DNA of 14,633 bases from Bacillota bacterium. GTDB lineage: Bacteria > Bacillota > Clostridia > Christensenellales > Aristaeellaceae. Location: contig JAEYPB010000063.1 of NCBI GenBank assembly GCA_023411175.1, forward strand, positions 1-14,633, in the 5' to 3' direction. Every line of letters starts with the position of its first letter. Position 1 is the stretch's first letter. A program made the translations under genes and the position numbers. Shown here piece by piece: positions 1 through 7,006 of this stretch. The notes below the pieces were generated by a model, which was given only the letters and a program-made list of their open reading frames with translations, did not search any database and was not told the origin of the DNA.

Positions 1-235
1 GGCGCGCCCTGTCCGCGGTTAAACGCGGGGCGCGCGGGCCTGCCCTCCGCGCTGGGGGCGGGGGCATCCTTCTTGAAGCCGGGACGGTTGCCGCCAGGCG
101 CGCCCTGTCCGCGGTTAAAGCCGGGGCGCGCGGGCCTGCCCTCCGCGCCGGGGGCGGGGGCATCCTTCTTGAAGCCGGGACGGTTTCCGCCAGGCGCGCC
201 CTGTCCGCGGTTAAAGCCGGGGCGCGCGGGCCTGC
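1..235. repeat. 96-base in-frame tandem repeat
   Basis: Copies begin at 1, 97 and 193. The first two are full length (1-96 and 97-192) and differ at only about four or five bases; the third matches over 43 bases (193-235) and then diverges. The period of 96 is a multiple of three and gives a 32-residue protein repeat on the minus strand. Each copy begins with the palindrome GGCGCGCC. More copies may lie beyond the left edge, because the window starts inside the array. The near identity suggests recent expansion by slippage or unequal recombination. Confidence 0.95.
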
Positions 236-296
236 TCTTCAGCCCACCCTGTCCGGTATCGCCGGGGCGGCGGGGTTTATCAAAATCTCGGCTCAT
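1..296 (-). CDS. Repeat-rich N-terminus of the gene after fmt, cut by the left edge (possibly rsmB)
   Basis: An ATG at 296 opens a frame that stays open to the window edge, giving 98 codons of an incomplete protein. It shares ATGA with the fmt stop, so it is probably translated by coupling with fmt. All visible residues are low-complexity and presumably disordered: a lead of about 21 residues (MSRDFDKPRRPGDTG...) and then a 32-residue unit starting RPARPGFNRGQGAPGGN, seen at residues 22, 54 and 86. Each unit has four Arg, two Lys, one Asp, one Glu and two Phe, so it is net basic with an RG/PG-rich character, as in RNA-binding tails. No catalytic domain is visible. In many Firmicutes the gene after fmt is rsmB (16S rRNA C967 methyltransferase), so this may be an RsmB with an added basic tail; that is inference from position only. 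Another RNA-binding protein is possible. The frame is real in my view because the 96-base repeat keeps it and the start is coupled. Confidence 0.7.
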   Translation of the reverse strand, partial: MSRDFDKPRRPGDTGQGGLKSRPARPGFNRGQGAPGGNRPGFKKDAPAPGAEGRPARPGFNRGQGAPGGNRPGFKKDAPAPSAEGRPARPAFNRGQGA

Positions 297-1237
297 GGTT
301 GCACCTCATTCAAAACGCCGCCCACTGGCAGGCTTTTTCCGGCCAGATAGGCCTTCGCGGTCATCGCTTTGGCATTCGGGGCCTGCATTTCGATCACTTC
401 GATCGCGCCGTCGCCGCAGGCGATGAGAAGCCCCTTCTTGGCGCTGGCCTCAACGATCTCACCCGGCCGCGCGCTGCCTGAAAGCGGCACCGCCCGCGCC
501 CGGTGGATTTTGAGCGTCCCTTCCGGCATGTACGCATACGCACCCGGCCAGGGACTGAAACCGCGCACGTGGTTTTCGACGCGCGCCGCGCTCACGGAAA
601 AGTCAATCAGCCCCATCTCCCGCTTGAGCATGGGGAAGTAGGACGCCTTCTCCGCGTCCTGGGGGATGCGCGGGCAGGTGCCCGCCTCAATTTTTTCAAG
701 GGTTTCAATGAGGAGCGCCGCGCCGATTTCAGCGAGCCGCTCCGTCAGCGCTCCGGCGGTCTCCTCCGGCAGAATGGGGGTTTCCCGCTGCAGAAGGATG
801 TCGCCGGTGTCGATGCCCCGGTCGGTCATCATGGTGGTGACGCCGGTCATCGTTTCGCCCCGGGCGATGACCCAGTTGATGGGCGCGGGCCCCCGATAGG
901 CGGGCAAGAGCGACGCGTGCACGTTGACGGTGCCGATCCTCGGGATGTCCAGCACCTTCTGGGACAGGATCTGCCCGAAGGCGGCGGTCACGCACACGTC
1001 GGGTGCGAGGGCCTGGAGATGCGCCACGCCTTCCTCGCTGCGGATTTTTTCAAACTGAAATACCGGGACGCCCGCGGCGAGCGCCTCGGCTTTTACCGGG
1101 CAGGCGGCGAGCTTATGGCCGCGCCCGGCCGGGCGGTCGGGCTGCGTAAAAGCGCCCACCACTTGATACCCGCGCGTCACCAGTACCTTGAATGAAGGCA
1201 CCGCGAAATCGGGCGTGCCCATGAATACGACCCGCAT
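293..1237 (-). CDS. fmt: Methionyl-tRNA formyltransferase
   Basis: Transfers a formyl group from 10-formyl-tetrahydrofolate to Met on initiator tRNA, in the cytoplasm, which prepares it for translation initiation. The 314 residues are the usual length. The start MRVVFMGTPDFAVPSF is the canonical Fmt N-terminus. The formyltransferase signature runs from about 103 to 121 (NVHASLLPAYRGPAPINW), and the expected catalytic triad residues are N105, H107 and D143 (in GIDTGD). The C-terminal tRNA-binding domain follows, with FSPWPGAYA at 227-235. GAGG sits six bases before the ATG. The gene begins one base after the def stop and ends in an ATGA overlap with the next gene. Pairing with def is functional: Fmt adds the formyl group that Def later removes. 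Nothing is missing. Confidence 0.97.
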   Translation of the reverse strand: MRVVFMGTPDFAVPSFKVLVTRGYQVVGAFTQPDRPAGRGHKLAACPVKAEALAAGVPVFQFEKIRSEEGVAHLQALAPDVCVTAAFGQILSQKVLDIPRIGTVNVHASLLPAYRGPAPINWVIARGETMTGVTTMMTDRGIDTGDILLQRETPILPEETAGALTERLAEIGAALLIETLEKIEAGTCPRIPQDAEKASYFPMLKREMGLIDFSVSAARVENHVRGFSPWPGAYAYMPEGTLKIHRARAVPLSGSARPGEIVEASAKKGLLIACGDGAIEVIEMQAPNAKAMTAKAYLAGKSLPVGGVLNEVQP

Positions 1238-1238
1238 G

Positions 1239-1745
1239 TCAGACCTCGCTGTTATCTTCTTCGTATTCTTCGTCGTCCTCGTCGTCGTCCAGTTTGTCGG
1301 TCACGTCCTCAATCATCTTGTCCACGTAGAGCACGCCGTCCAGGTGATCCAGCTCATGGGAGAACGCGATGGCCAGAAAGCCCTCGCCGGTCATCTCGAA
1401 GGGCTTGCCACTCCTGTCCTGCGCGTGGACCAGAACCTTCGTGGGGCGCTTCACGGTGCCGCGGCGGCCGGGAACGGACAGGCAGCCCTCCGGGCAGATT
1501 TGCTCGCCCTCGGCGGAGACGATCTCCGGGTTGATCAGCTCAATGATGCCCTCGCCCACGTCGATCACGACGACGCGGCGCAGGATGCCCACCTGCGGCG
1601 CGGCGAGCCCCACGCCCTCGGCGGCGTACATGGTATCGGCCATGTCGTCCAGAAGGGTGTGAATGCGCCTGTCAAAGATCTCGACCGGACGGGCCTTGCG
1701 GCGCAGCGTCTCGTCGCCAATGTGCAGAATCTTGCGAACAGCCAT
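1239..1745 (-). CDS. def: Peptide deformylase with an acidic C-terminal tail
   Basis: Removes the N-formyl group from the first Met of new proteins at the ribosome exit. It is a metal enzyme of the 168-residue class. All three motifs are present: GVGLAAPQVG at 44-53, EGCLS at 86-90 with metal ligand C88, and HELDH at 130-134 with ligands H130 and H134 and catalytic E131. After the helix that ends the catalytic domain there is a very acidic stretch at about 152-165 (KLDDDEDDEEYEEDN) that is not part of the enzyme core. AGGAGG at 1751-1756 is a strong ribosome binding site five bases before the ATG, and a second GGAGG lies at 1765-1769. A likely promoter lies just upstream, over the priA stop. 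It is followed one base later by fmt. Confidence 0.97.
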   Translation of the reverse strand: MAVRKILHIGDETLRRKARPVEIFDRRIHTLLDDMADTMYAAEGVGLAAPQVGILRRVVVIDVGEGIIELINPEIVSAEGEQICPEGCLSVPGRRGTVKRPTKVLVHAQDRSGKPFEMTGEGFLAIAFSHELDHLDGVLYVDKMIEDVTDKLDDDEDDEEYEEDNSEV

Positions 1746-1771
1746 ATTTGCCTCCTATTTAGAACCTCCGC

Positions 1772-1801
1772 ATTATATCATGCTGGAGGGGTTGATTTCC
1801 A
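1772..1801 (-). promoter_or_regulatory. Likely promoter for def-fmt, overlapping the priA stop codon
   Basis: On the minus strand the sequence TGATATAAT (1772-1780) is a perfect extended -10 element, TGn plus TATAAT. TGGAAA at 1796-1801 matches four of six bases of a -35 box with an 18-base spacer. The TAA of TATAAT is also the priA stop codon. The predicted start of transcription is near 1765, about 20 bases before the def ATG. This would let def, fmt and the edge gene be expressed apart from the upstream operon. It is inferred from pattern only. Confidence 0.55.
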
Positions 1802-3998
1802 GTTCGACGGCCACGCCCTCGGGCGGGTTCAACGAAACAGAACGCATCTTCTCCAGAATTTCGTCCACCGGGCCGGGGACGAAGAGCTTCAAAAACACCT
1901 GCCACCGGCTTTCGCCCCGCAACAGCTTGATCGCCGCCTCCCGGGCGTGCCGGTACAGTACGCCCTTTTCAAGTCCGGTTTCCGTCAGCCACTCGGCCAG
2001 CTCCCCGTCGAGCCGGAGCGCGGTCTCCCGCGCGGCGGCCTCGTCCTTTGCGGTCACCACAAGCCGGGTGAGTACCGTAAAGGGCGGGTACAGCGCACGG
2101 CGGCGCAGTTTCGCCTCGTGTTCGTAGAAGGCGCGGTAGTCCTGCCGGGCGGCGAGCTTGATCGCGTAGTGATCGGGCTGATATGTCTGCACGATCACGC
2201 GGCCGGGGTCTTTCGCGCGGCCCGCGCGGCCGGAGACCTGGGTGACCAGCTGGAACGTGCGCTCCGCAGAGCGGTAGTCCGGCAGGTTCAGCGCCATGTC
2301 GGCGGCGATGACGCCCACCAGCGTGACGTTCGGGAAGTCCAGCCCCTTGGCGATCATCTGGGTGCCGATCAGGATGTCCGCCTCGCCCCTTCGGAAGGAA
2401 GAGAGCAGCTTTTCGTGGGCGTCGCGCCCCCGGGTGGTGTCCATGTCCATGCGCAGGAGCCTCGCATCCGGGAACATCTTCTGCGCTTCCTCGGCGATTT
2501 TCTGGGTGCCCGCGCCGAAAAAGCGGATCGAATGGCTGCCGCACTCCGGGCATTTCTCGGGAGGGCGGCGCGTCGCGCCGCAGTAGTGGCAGCGCATCAG
2601 GCCGTCCGCCTGGTGAAAGGTCATGGACACGTCGCAGGCGTCGCACTTTTCGACATGGCCGCAGGCGCGGCAGCTGACGAAGGTGGCGTAGCCGCGGCGG
2701 TTCAGAAACAGGATCGCCTGATGGCCCCGGGCGAGGCAGTCGCTCATGGCGTCTTGAAGTTTCGCCGAGAAGATTGAGCGGTTGCCCAGCGCGAACTCCT
2801 TGCTCATGTCGACGACTTCGACGTCCGGCAGGCGGCTTCCGGGAATTCGCTCGGGCAGGTCGATCAGTTCCAGCGCGTTTTCGGGCCTTACGCCTGGCCT
2901 CGTGCGCATGAAGCTGGCGATGGAGGGCGTCGCGCTGCCCAGAACCAGCGCAGCTTGGGCTTGGCGGCAGCGGAAGCGCGCCACATCCCTTGCGTCATAT
3001 GAGGGGTGCCGGTCGGACTGGTAGGTATGCTCGTGCTCCTCGTCCACGACGATGAGGCCCAGGTTCTCAAGCGGCGCGAACACCGCGGACCTGGGGCCGA
3101 TGGCCACCTTCGCGCGGCCGGTGCGAAGCCTGCGCCACTCGTCGTAGCGTTCGCCCGGCGTCAGCGAGGAGTGCAACACCGCCGCGTCCGCGCCGAAGCG
3201 GGCGCGGAACCAGTCCACCATCTGGGGGGTCAGCGCGATTTCCGGCACCAGCACGATGGCCGTCCTGCCCGATTGCAGCGCGTGCTTGACCGCGCGGATG
3301 TAGACCTCCGTCTTGCCGCTGCCGGTGACGCCGAGGAGTAAAAATTGCCCGCCGCCGGAATCGATGGCGCCGGTGATGCGCGCCGCCGCGGCCTGCTGCG
3401 CGCCCGTCAGCTTCGGGGCTTTCGCCCGGTCGCCGCCGGCCTCGCGGTAGGGGGTGCGCAGGGTTTCCTTCTCCTCCAGCGCGACGATGCCCGCCTTTTC
3501 CAAAGCCCTCAGCGCCTCGGACGCAAAGCGCGCGGCGGGCGCGGGGCCGTCCTTCAGGATCTCGATGGCCTCCGCCTGCCGCGTGGCGCGCCTGCGTTTT
3601 TCGATCTCCGCGTCCGCCGCCGCGCCGTCAATCAGAAGGCTCGCGTAGCGAACGGTCTTCTCGCGGATGCGCTCGCCGCGCAGCTGCGACGGGATCATAA
3701 GCCGAAGCCCCGCCGCCATCGTCGAATGGCAGGTGGACTTCAGCCAACCGGCCAGCTCGATCATGGCGGGCAGAAGCAGCGGATAATCCTCAAGGGGACG
3801 GACGACGTCTTTGATCTTGTCCGCGCTGATGTCGGCGGTTTCCGTCAGCTCGATCACCCAGCCCTCGATCTTTCGCGGCCCAAAGGGGACGAGTACCCGC
3901 TGGCCGGGGGAGAGGGCCATGCCCTCCGGCACCCGGTAGGTGAACAGCCTGTCAACGTCGTCCGCGGCGAGGTCCACGATCACCCGGCAGTAGCGCAT
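1773..3998 (-). CDS. priA: Primosomal protein N' (PriA), replication restart helicase
   Basis: A 3'-to-5' DNA helicase that recognises stalled or repaired forks and reloads the replisome. It has 741 residues, normal for Firmicutes. Order: N-terminal 3'-end-binding domain (about 1-105), linker, helicase lobe 1 with Walker A GVTGSGKT at 223-230 and DEEH at 319-322, then lobe 2 with GTQMIAKGLDFPNV at 545-558 and QVSGRAGR at 587-594. Between the lobes is the zinc-binding region with all eight cysteines: C443, C446, C452, C455, C470, C473, C483 and C486. The start MRYCRVIVDL fits the family and lies 19 bases inside the end of coaBC, so translation is probably coupled; only a weak GGGTG is seen as ribosome binding site. 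The gene ends 27 bases before def. It appears intact. Confidence 0.98.
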   Translation of the reverse strand: MRYCRVIVDLAADDVDRLFTYRVPEGMALSPGQRVLVPFGPRKIEGWVIELTETADISADKIKDVVRPLEDYPLLLPAMIELAGWLKSTCHSTMAAGLRLMIPSQLRGERIREKTVRYASLLIDGAAADAEIEKRRRATRQAEAIEILKDGPAPAARFASEALRALEKAGIVALEEKETLRTPYREAGGDRAKAPKLTGAQQAAAARITGAIDSGGGQFLLLGVTGSGKTEVYIRAVKHALQSGRTAIVLVPEIALTPQMVDWFRARFGADAAVLHSSLTPGERYDEWRRLRTGRAKVAIGPRSAVFAPLENLGLIVVDEEHEHTYQSDRHPSYDARDVARFRCRQAQAALVLGSATPSIASFMRTRPGVRPENALELIDLPERIPGSRLPDVEVVDMSKEFALGNRSIFSAKLQDAMSDCLARGHQAILFLNRRGYATFVSCRACGHVEKCDACDVSMTFHQADGLMRCHYCGATRRPPEKCPECGSHSIRFFGAGTQKIAEEAQKMFPDARLLRMDMDTTRGRDAHEKLLSSFRRGEADILIGTQMIAKGLDFPNVTLVGVIAADMALNLPDYRSAERTFQLVTQVSGRAGRAKDPGRVIVQTYQPDHYAIKLAARQDYRAFYEHEAKLRRRALYPPFTVLTRLVVTAKDEAAARETALRLDGELAEWLTETGLEKGVLYRHAREAAIKLLRGESRWQVFLKLFVPGPVDEILEKMRSVSLNPPEGVAVELEINPSSMI

Positions 3999-5176
3999 AT
4001 CGAAAGCACCCTGTCCAGGATGCGGTCCGCAACCGCCCGCTTAGGCAGTTGCGGCAGCGGCTCTTCGCCCGAGGCGTCAATCAGCGTGACGATGTTGGTG
4101 GAAACGTCAAAGCCCGCGCCGGGGCGGGTCACATCGTTGAAGACGATCAGGTCGGCGTTCTTCTTCAGGCGCTTCTCCCGGGCATTTTCCGGGCGGTCAC
4201 CGGTTTCGGCGGCGAAGGCCACCAACACCTGGCCGGGCTTTTTCATCTCGCCCAGCGCCCGGGCGACGTCCGGGTTTTCCACGAGCGTCAGCGTCAGGCG
4301 CCCGCCGGTCTTTTTGATCTTCTCCCCGGCGGGATTTTCGGCCCGATAGTCCGCGGGGGCCGCGGCCTGGAGGATCACGTCGTACCCTTCTGCGCGGGAA
4401 ACCACCGCGTCGTAGAGGTTGCGGGTGGTCTCGACGGGCACCACCTCGACGCCCGAAGGCGCGTCGATCGCGACGGGGCCCAGTACCAGCGTGACGGCGG
4501 CGCCGCGATCCCGCGCGGCCTCCGCCAGCGCCACGCCCATGCGCCCGCTGGAGCGGTTGGTGAGAAACCGGACGGGGTCGACCGCCTCCCGCGTGGGGCC
4601 GGCGGTGACCAGAACGCGCTTTCCGGCGTAGTCCCGCCGCGGATTCAGGATGTCCTTGAGCGCGGACAGGATGTCCGCCGGTTCCGACATGCGGCCGACG
4701 TCGTCGTCGCCGCAGGCGAGAAGGCCTTGGGCAGGGCCAACGACGTGTGCGCCGCGCGCGCGCAAAAGCGCCATGTTGGCCTGATTCGCGGCGCTAAACC
4801 ACATGACGGTGTTCATCGCCGGGGCGACGAGAAGGGGCGCGGGGTTCGCCATCGCCACCGTGGACAAAAGGTCGTCCGCGATGCCGTGCGCGATTTTGGC
4901 GAGGATGTTGGCGGTGGCCGGCGCGATCACGAGGATGTCTGCCCACTTGGCCAGGGCGATGTGCTCGATCTCCCAGGAGCGGTCGAACTGGTCCCAGTTG
5001 GCGCGGTTGCCGCTCAGGGTTTCAAAGGTCGCCGGTGCCACGAATTCGCGGGCGCTCTTGGTCATGACGACGCGAACCTCCGCCCCAGCCTTTTTGAGAA
5101 GGCTGGTCAGCTCGCAGGCCTTGTAGGCGGCGATGCCGCCCGTGACCCCCAGCGCAACGCGTTTTCCGGTGAGCAT
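3980..5176 (-). CDS. coaBC: Bifunctional phosphopantothenoylcysteine decarboxylase / phosphopantothenate-cysteine ligase
   Basis: Carries out two steps of coenzyme A synthesis: CoaB joins cysteine to 4'-phosphopantothenate, and the flavoprotein CoaC half decarboxylates the product. The 398 residues are full length. The CoaC half (about 1-180) has the FMN-site start GVTGGIAAYKA, the catalytic His H72 in IEHIALAKWAD, the substrate motif PAMNTVMW at 119-126, and active-site C155. The CoaB half has TAGPTREAVDPVRFLTNRSS at 191-210 with N207, and the KIKK lysines at 286-289. In the loop after C155 the sequence is CGDDDVGRM, where many family members have Gly at the fifth position; the effect is unknown. 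I chose the ATG at 5176, not the in-frame ATG at 5344, because family homology starts here, GGAGGA lies about ten bases upstream, and it shares TGATG with the rpoZ stop. It overlaps priA by 19 bases. Confidence 0.97.
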   Translation of the reverse strand: MLTGKRVALGVTGGIAAYKACELTSLLKKAGAEVRVVMTKSAREFVAPATFETLSGNRANWDQFDRSWEIEHIALAKWADILVIAPATANILAKIAHGIADDLLSTVAMANPAPLLVAPAMNTVMWFSAANQANMALLRARGAHVVGPAQGLLACGDDDVGRMSEPADILSALKDILNPRRDYAGKRVLVTAGPTREAVDPVRFLTNRSSGRMGVALAEAARDRGAAVTLVLGPVAIDAPSGVEVVPVETTRNLYDAVVSRAEGYDVILQAAAPADYRAENPAGEKIKKTGGRLTLTLVENPDVARALGEMKKPGQVLVAFAAETGDRPENAREKRLKKNADLIVFNDVTRPGAGFDVSTNIVTLIDASGEEPLPQLPKRAVADRILDRVLSICATAG

Positions 5177-5388
5177 CAGCGGGCTTCCTCCTCCTGCTCG
5201 CGGGTGAAGGAGATCAGGCCGCGGTTGATCTCCTCGATGGCGATGGAGAGCGGCTTGACTTCCTTGGTATCGATCAGCGGCTGCGCGCCGGCGATGATTT
5301 CCCGCGCGCGCTTGGACGCTTCTACCGCCAGCGTGTAGCGGCAATCCACCTTTTCGAGGAGTTCTCCGATGGGCGGTTCGATCATCAT
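5176..5388 (-). CDS. rpoZ: RNA polymerase omega subunit
   Basis: A small subunit that binds the beta' subunit and helps assemble RNA polymerase. The 70-residue product has the family core CRYTLAVEASKRAREI at 16-31 and KPLSIAIEEINRG at 45-57, and ends in an acidic tail. A TTG at 5394 is also in frame, but it lies only three bases after the AGGAGG at 5398-5403; the ATG at 5388 lies nine bases after it, so I start there (the ATG at 5385 is a near alternative). The ribosome binding site lies inside the end of gmk. Its stop overlaps the coaBC start in TGATG. Position between gmk and coaBC is the standard Firmicutes arrangement and supports the call, as the protein is short. Confidence 0.93.
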   Translation of the reverse strand: MMIEPPIGELLEKVDCRYTLAVEASKRAREIIAGAQPLIDTKEVKPLSIAIEEINRGLISFTREQEEEAR

Positions 5389-5394
5389 GGGCAA

Positions 5395-6063
5395 TTACCT
5401 CCTATACTTCTGAATCAAAGCCTCGACCGATTCCGGGGTGACCGGCTCGGCTTCAAACTGCCTTTCAAGTTCCTGAAGCAGTGCGCGCTCCCGCGCGGTG
5501 GTTTCAAACCTGCCGTCAATGATGTCGCCGAGCCGCTGGGCGGCGGCGGTCTTGTTGTCGTTCAGGAGCAGCGACGGGTAGCTCTCACCGCGGACGAGCT
5601 CGCCTGGGACGTTGCGGAGCCGCCTGCAGATCTGCTCTGCGTTTTCGCTGCCGCGCACGATCAGGCGTCTCAGGAGCTCTTCCCTGGACGGCGGCAGCAC
5701 GAAGATGCCGTGGATGTCCGGGTAGCGCTCGATGGCCTGGTTCGCGCCCTGCACGTCGATTTCGAGAATTACGTCGAACCCCTCGTTCAGCTTTTTTTCC
5801 ACGGCGGAGCGGGGCGTGCCGTAGCGGTTGCCGTGGACGTTTGCGTACTCCAGAAAGCCGTTTTCCGCGATCATCCGGTCAAATTCCGCGTCCGAGACGA
5901 AGAAGTAGTGCACGCCTTCAACTTCGCTGGGGCGGGGCGGGCGCGTGGCGCAACTGACGCTCATCCAAACGTCCGGCCTTTTTGCGGTAAACAGGCGGCA
6001 GATCGTTCCTTTGCCGACGCCGGAAGGACCGGAGACGACGAACAGCTTCCCGGGTTTAGGCAT
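5395..6063 (-). CDS. gmk: Guanylate kinase
   Basis: Phosphorylates GMP to GDP with ATP; it is needed for GTP and dGTP supply and for recycling of signalling nucleotides. It has 222 residues, slightly long. The P-loop GPSGVGKG is at 12-19, the GMP-binding region has SVSCATRPPRPSEVEGVHYF at 35-54, and FLEYANVHGNRYGTP at 70-84 and EIDVQGA at 101-107 follow. The lid arginines are in VRGSENAEQICRRL at 136-149. Near 161-170 the sequence ESYPSLLLND departs from the common YDYVVVND pattern but keeps the final Asn-Asp. GAGGTG at 6072-6077 lies eight bases before the ATG. The gene follows yicC by 12 bases. In many Firmicutes a short remA gene lies between yicC and gmk; there is no room for it here. Confidence 0.97.
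   Translation of the reverse strand: MPKPGKLFVVSGPSGVGKGTICRLFTAKRPDVWMSVSCATRPPRPSEVEGVHYFFVSDAEFDRMIAENGFLEYANVHGNRYGTPRSAVEKKLNEGFDVILEIDVQGANQAIERYPDIHGIFVLPPSREELLRRLIVRGSENAEQICRRLRNVPGELVRGESYPSLLLNDNKTAAAQRLGDIIDGRFETTARERALLQELERQFEAEPVTPESVEALIQKYRR
5398..5403 (-). promoter_or_regulatory. Ribosome binding site that decides the rpoZ start
   Basis: AGGAGG on the minus strand, inside the last codons of gmk. Spacing is nine bases to the ATG at 5388, but only three to the in-frame TTG at 5394, so initiation at the ATG is favoured. Confidence 0.75.
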
Positions 6064-6075
6064 TCGTATCGCACC

Positions 6076-6945
6076 TCATTCGACGTTTTGTACCTGCTCG
6101 CGCAGCTTTTCGATCTCCGACTTGGCCGAGACCACCAGCTGCGTGATCGGGATGTCCTGGGATTTGGACGAAATCGTGTTGACCTCGCGGTTGAGCTCCT
6201 GCACGATGAAGTCCAGTTTGCGTCCCACCGGCTCCGGCGCGGCCAGAAGCCCGCGAACCTGCTCGAAGTGGCTTCTGAGGCGAACCGTCTCCTCTGCGAT
6301 GGCGCTGCGGTCGGCCATGATGGCGACCTCCTGCAGAAGGCGCTGCTCGTCGCAGTTTTCGACCAGCTCCTCGATGCGGGCGCGAAGACGGGCGGCGTAT
6401 TCGCTCAGCGCCTGGGGGTAGCGCGCTTCGATCTTTTCGGTCAGCGCCTCCAGCGCGTCGATGCGGCCGGCCATGTCGCGCGAGAGCGCGGTGCCTTCCT
6501 TTTGGCGCATCGCGGAGAGGTCGCTCAGCGCCAGATCCAGCGCGTCCATTGTGAGCGCCATCAGCGCCTCCGGGTCCTCCTCGGCCTCGCTGACCACGAT
6601 CAGGTCCCGCATGGAGGCTACGCGCATGACGCTGCGGTCGTCCGGCAGGCCGGATTTCTCGGCGATCTCATCCAGCGCGGCGAGGTAGGCAGTCAGAAGC
6701 GCCGGGTCGATCACCGCGGTGCGGGAATCGTCCCGAAGGTTTTTGTAGGTCGCGAACACGTCCGCGTGCCCCCGGGAAAGACGCTTTCCGATGCGCTCCC
6801 GGATCGCCTGCTCGGCGAAGCCGAGCGAGCGGGGCATGCGCAGGCTGAGGTCCAGAAAGCGGTGGTTGACCGAACGAATCTCGATCGTCAGTTGGCGCCC
6901 ATCGCGCTCAATCGCGCCGCGCCCGTACCCGGTCATGCTGTTCAT
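6076..6945 (-). CDS. yicC: YicC/YloC-family endoribonuclease
   Basis: A member of the YicC/YloC family, whose B. subtilis member has been described as a metal-dependent endoribonuclease; the exact RNA targets here are unknown. The 289 residues start with the family hallmark MNSMTGYGRG and continue with EIRSVNHRFLDLSLRMPRSL at 22-41. The C-terminal DUF1732 half has ADRSAIAEETVRL at 211-223 and ends in REVNTISSKSQD (253-264) and KLREQVQNVE (280-289), as in full-length members. An ATG at 6951 is also in frame, but it lies only one or two bases after GGAGG; the ATG at 6945 is about seven bases after it and gives the canonical N-terminus. This is the first gene of the downstream operon and has a likely extended -10 promoter 30-40 bases upstream. 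Confidence 0.95.
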   Translation of the reverse strand: MNSMTGYGRGAIERDGRQLTIEIRSVNHRFLDLSLRMPRSLGFAEQAIRERIGKRLSRGHADVFATYKNLRDDSRTAVIDPALLTAYLAALDEIAEKSGLPDDRSVMRVASMRDLIVVSEAEEDPEALMALTMDALDLALSDLSAMRQKEGTALSRDMAGRIDALEALTEKIEARYPQALSEYAARLRARIEELVENCDEQRLLQEVAIMADRSAIAEETVRLRSHFEQVRGLLAAPEPVGRKLDFIVQELNREVNTISSKSQDIPITQLVVSAKSEIEKLREQVQNVE

Positions 6946-6976
6946 AGGCATTCCTCCGCATCGGGTTCATCCCAAT

Positions 6977-6985
6977 AGTATAACA
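6977..6985 (-). promoter_or_regulatory. Likely promoter of the yicC operon (extended -10)
   Basis: The minus strand reads TGTTATACT, an extended -10 element (TGn plus TATACT) in the 61-base gap between ligA and yicC. No good -35 box is present at 16-18 bases. The start of transcription would be near 6970, about 25 bases before the chosen yicC ATG. No rho-independent terminator for ligA is visible in the same gap, so read-through from ligA is possible. Confidence 0.5.
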
Positions 6986-7006
6986 CAAAAAGCGGTGGGG
7001 TGCGCA

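Noticed and set aside
1..235. The 96-base repeats as a CRISPR-like or noncoding array
   Set aside because: There are no unique spacers, the period is a multiple of three, and the repeat stays in the frame of a gene coupled to fmt.
1188..2777. A 529-codon open frame on the plus strand opposite def and priA
   Set aside because: It is antisense to two genes with complete catalytic motifs. Long antisense frames are common in GC-rich coding DNA. Its product is low in recognisable motifs.
5177..5344. Longer N-terminus for coaBC, from an ATG at 5344
   Set aside because: The added residues are rpoZ read in another frame, and homology begins at the ATG at 5176, which has a ribosome binding site.
5710..6978. 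A 422-codon plus-strand frame opposite gmk and yicC, with similar frames at 3345-4349 and 7034-8266
   Set aside because: Mirror frames of well-supported genes, with no motif I can recognise.
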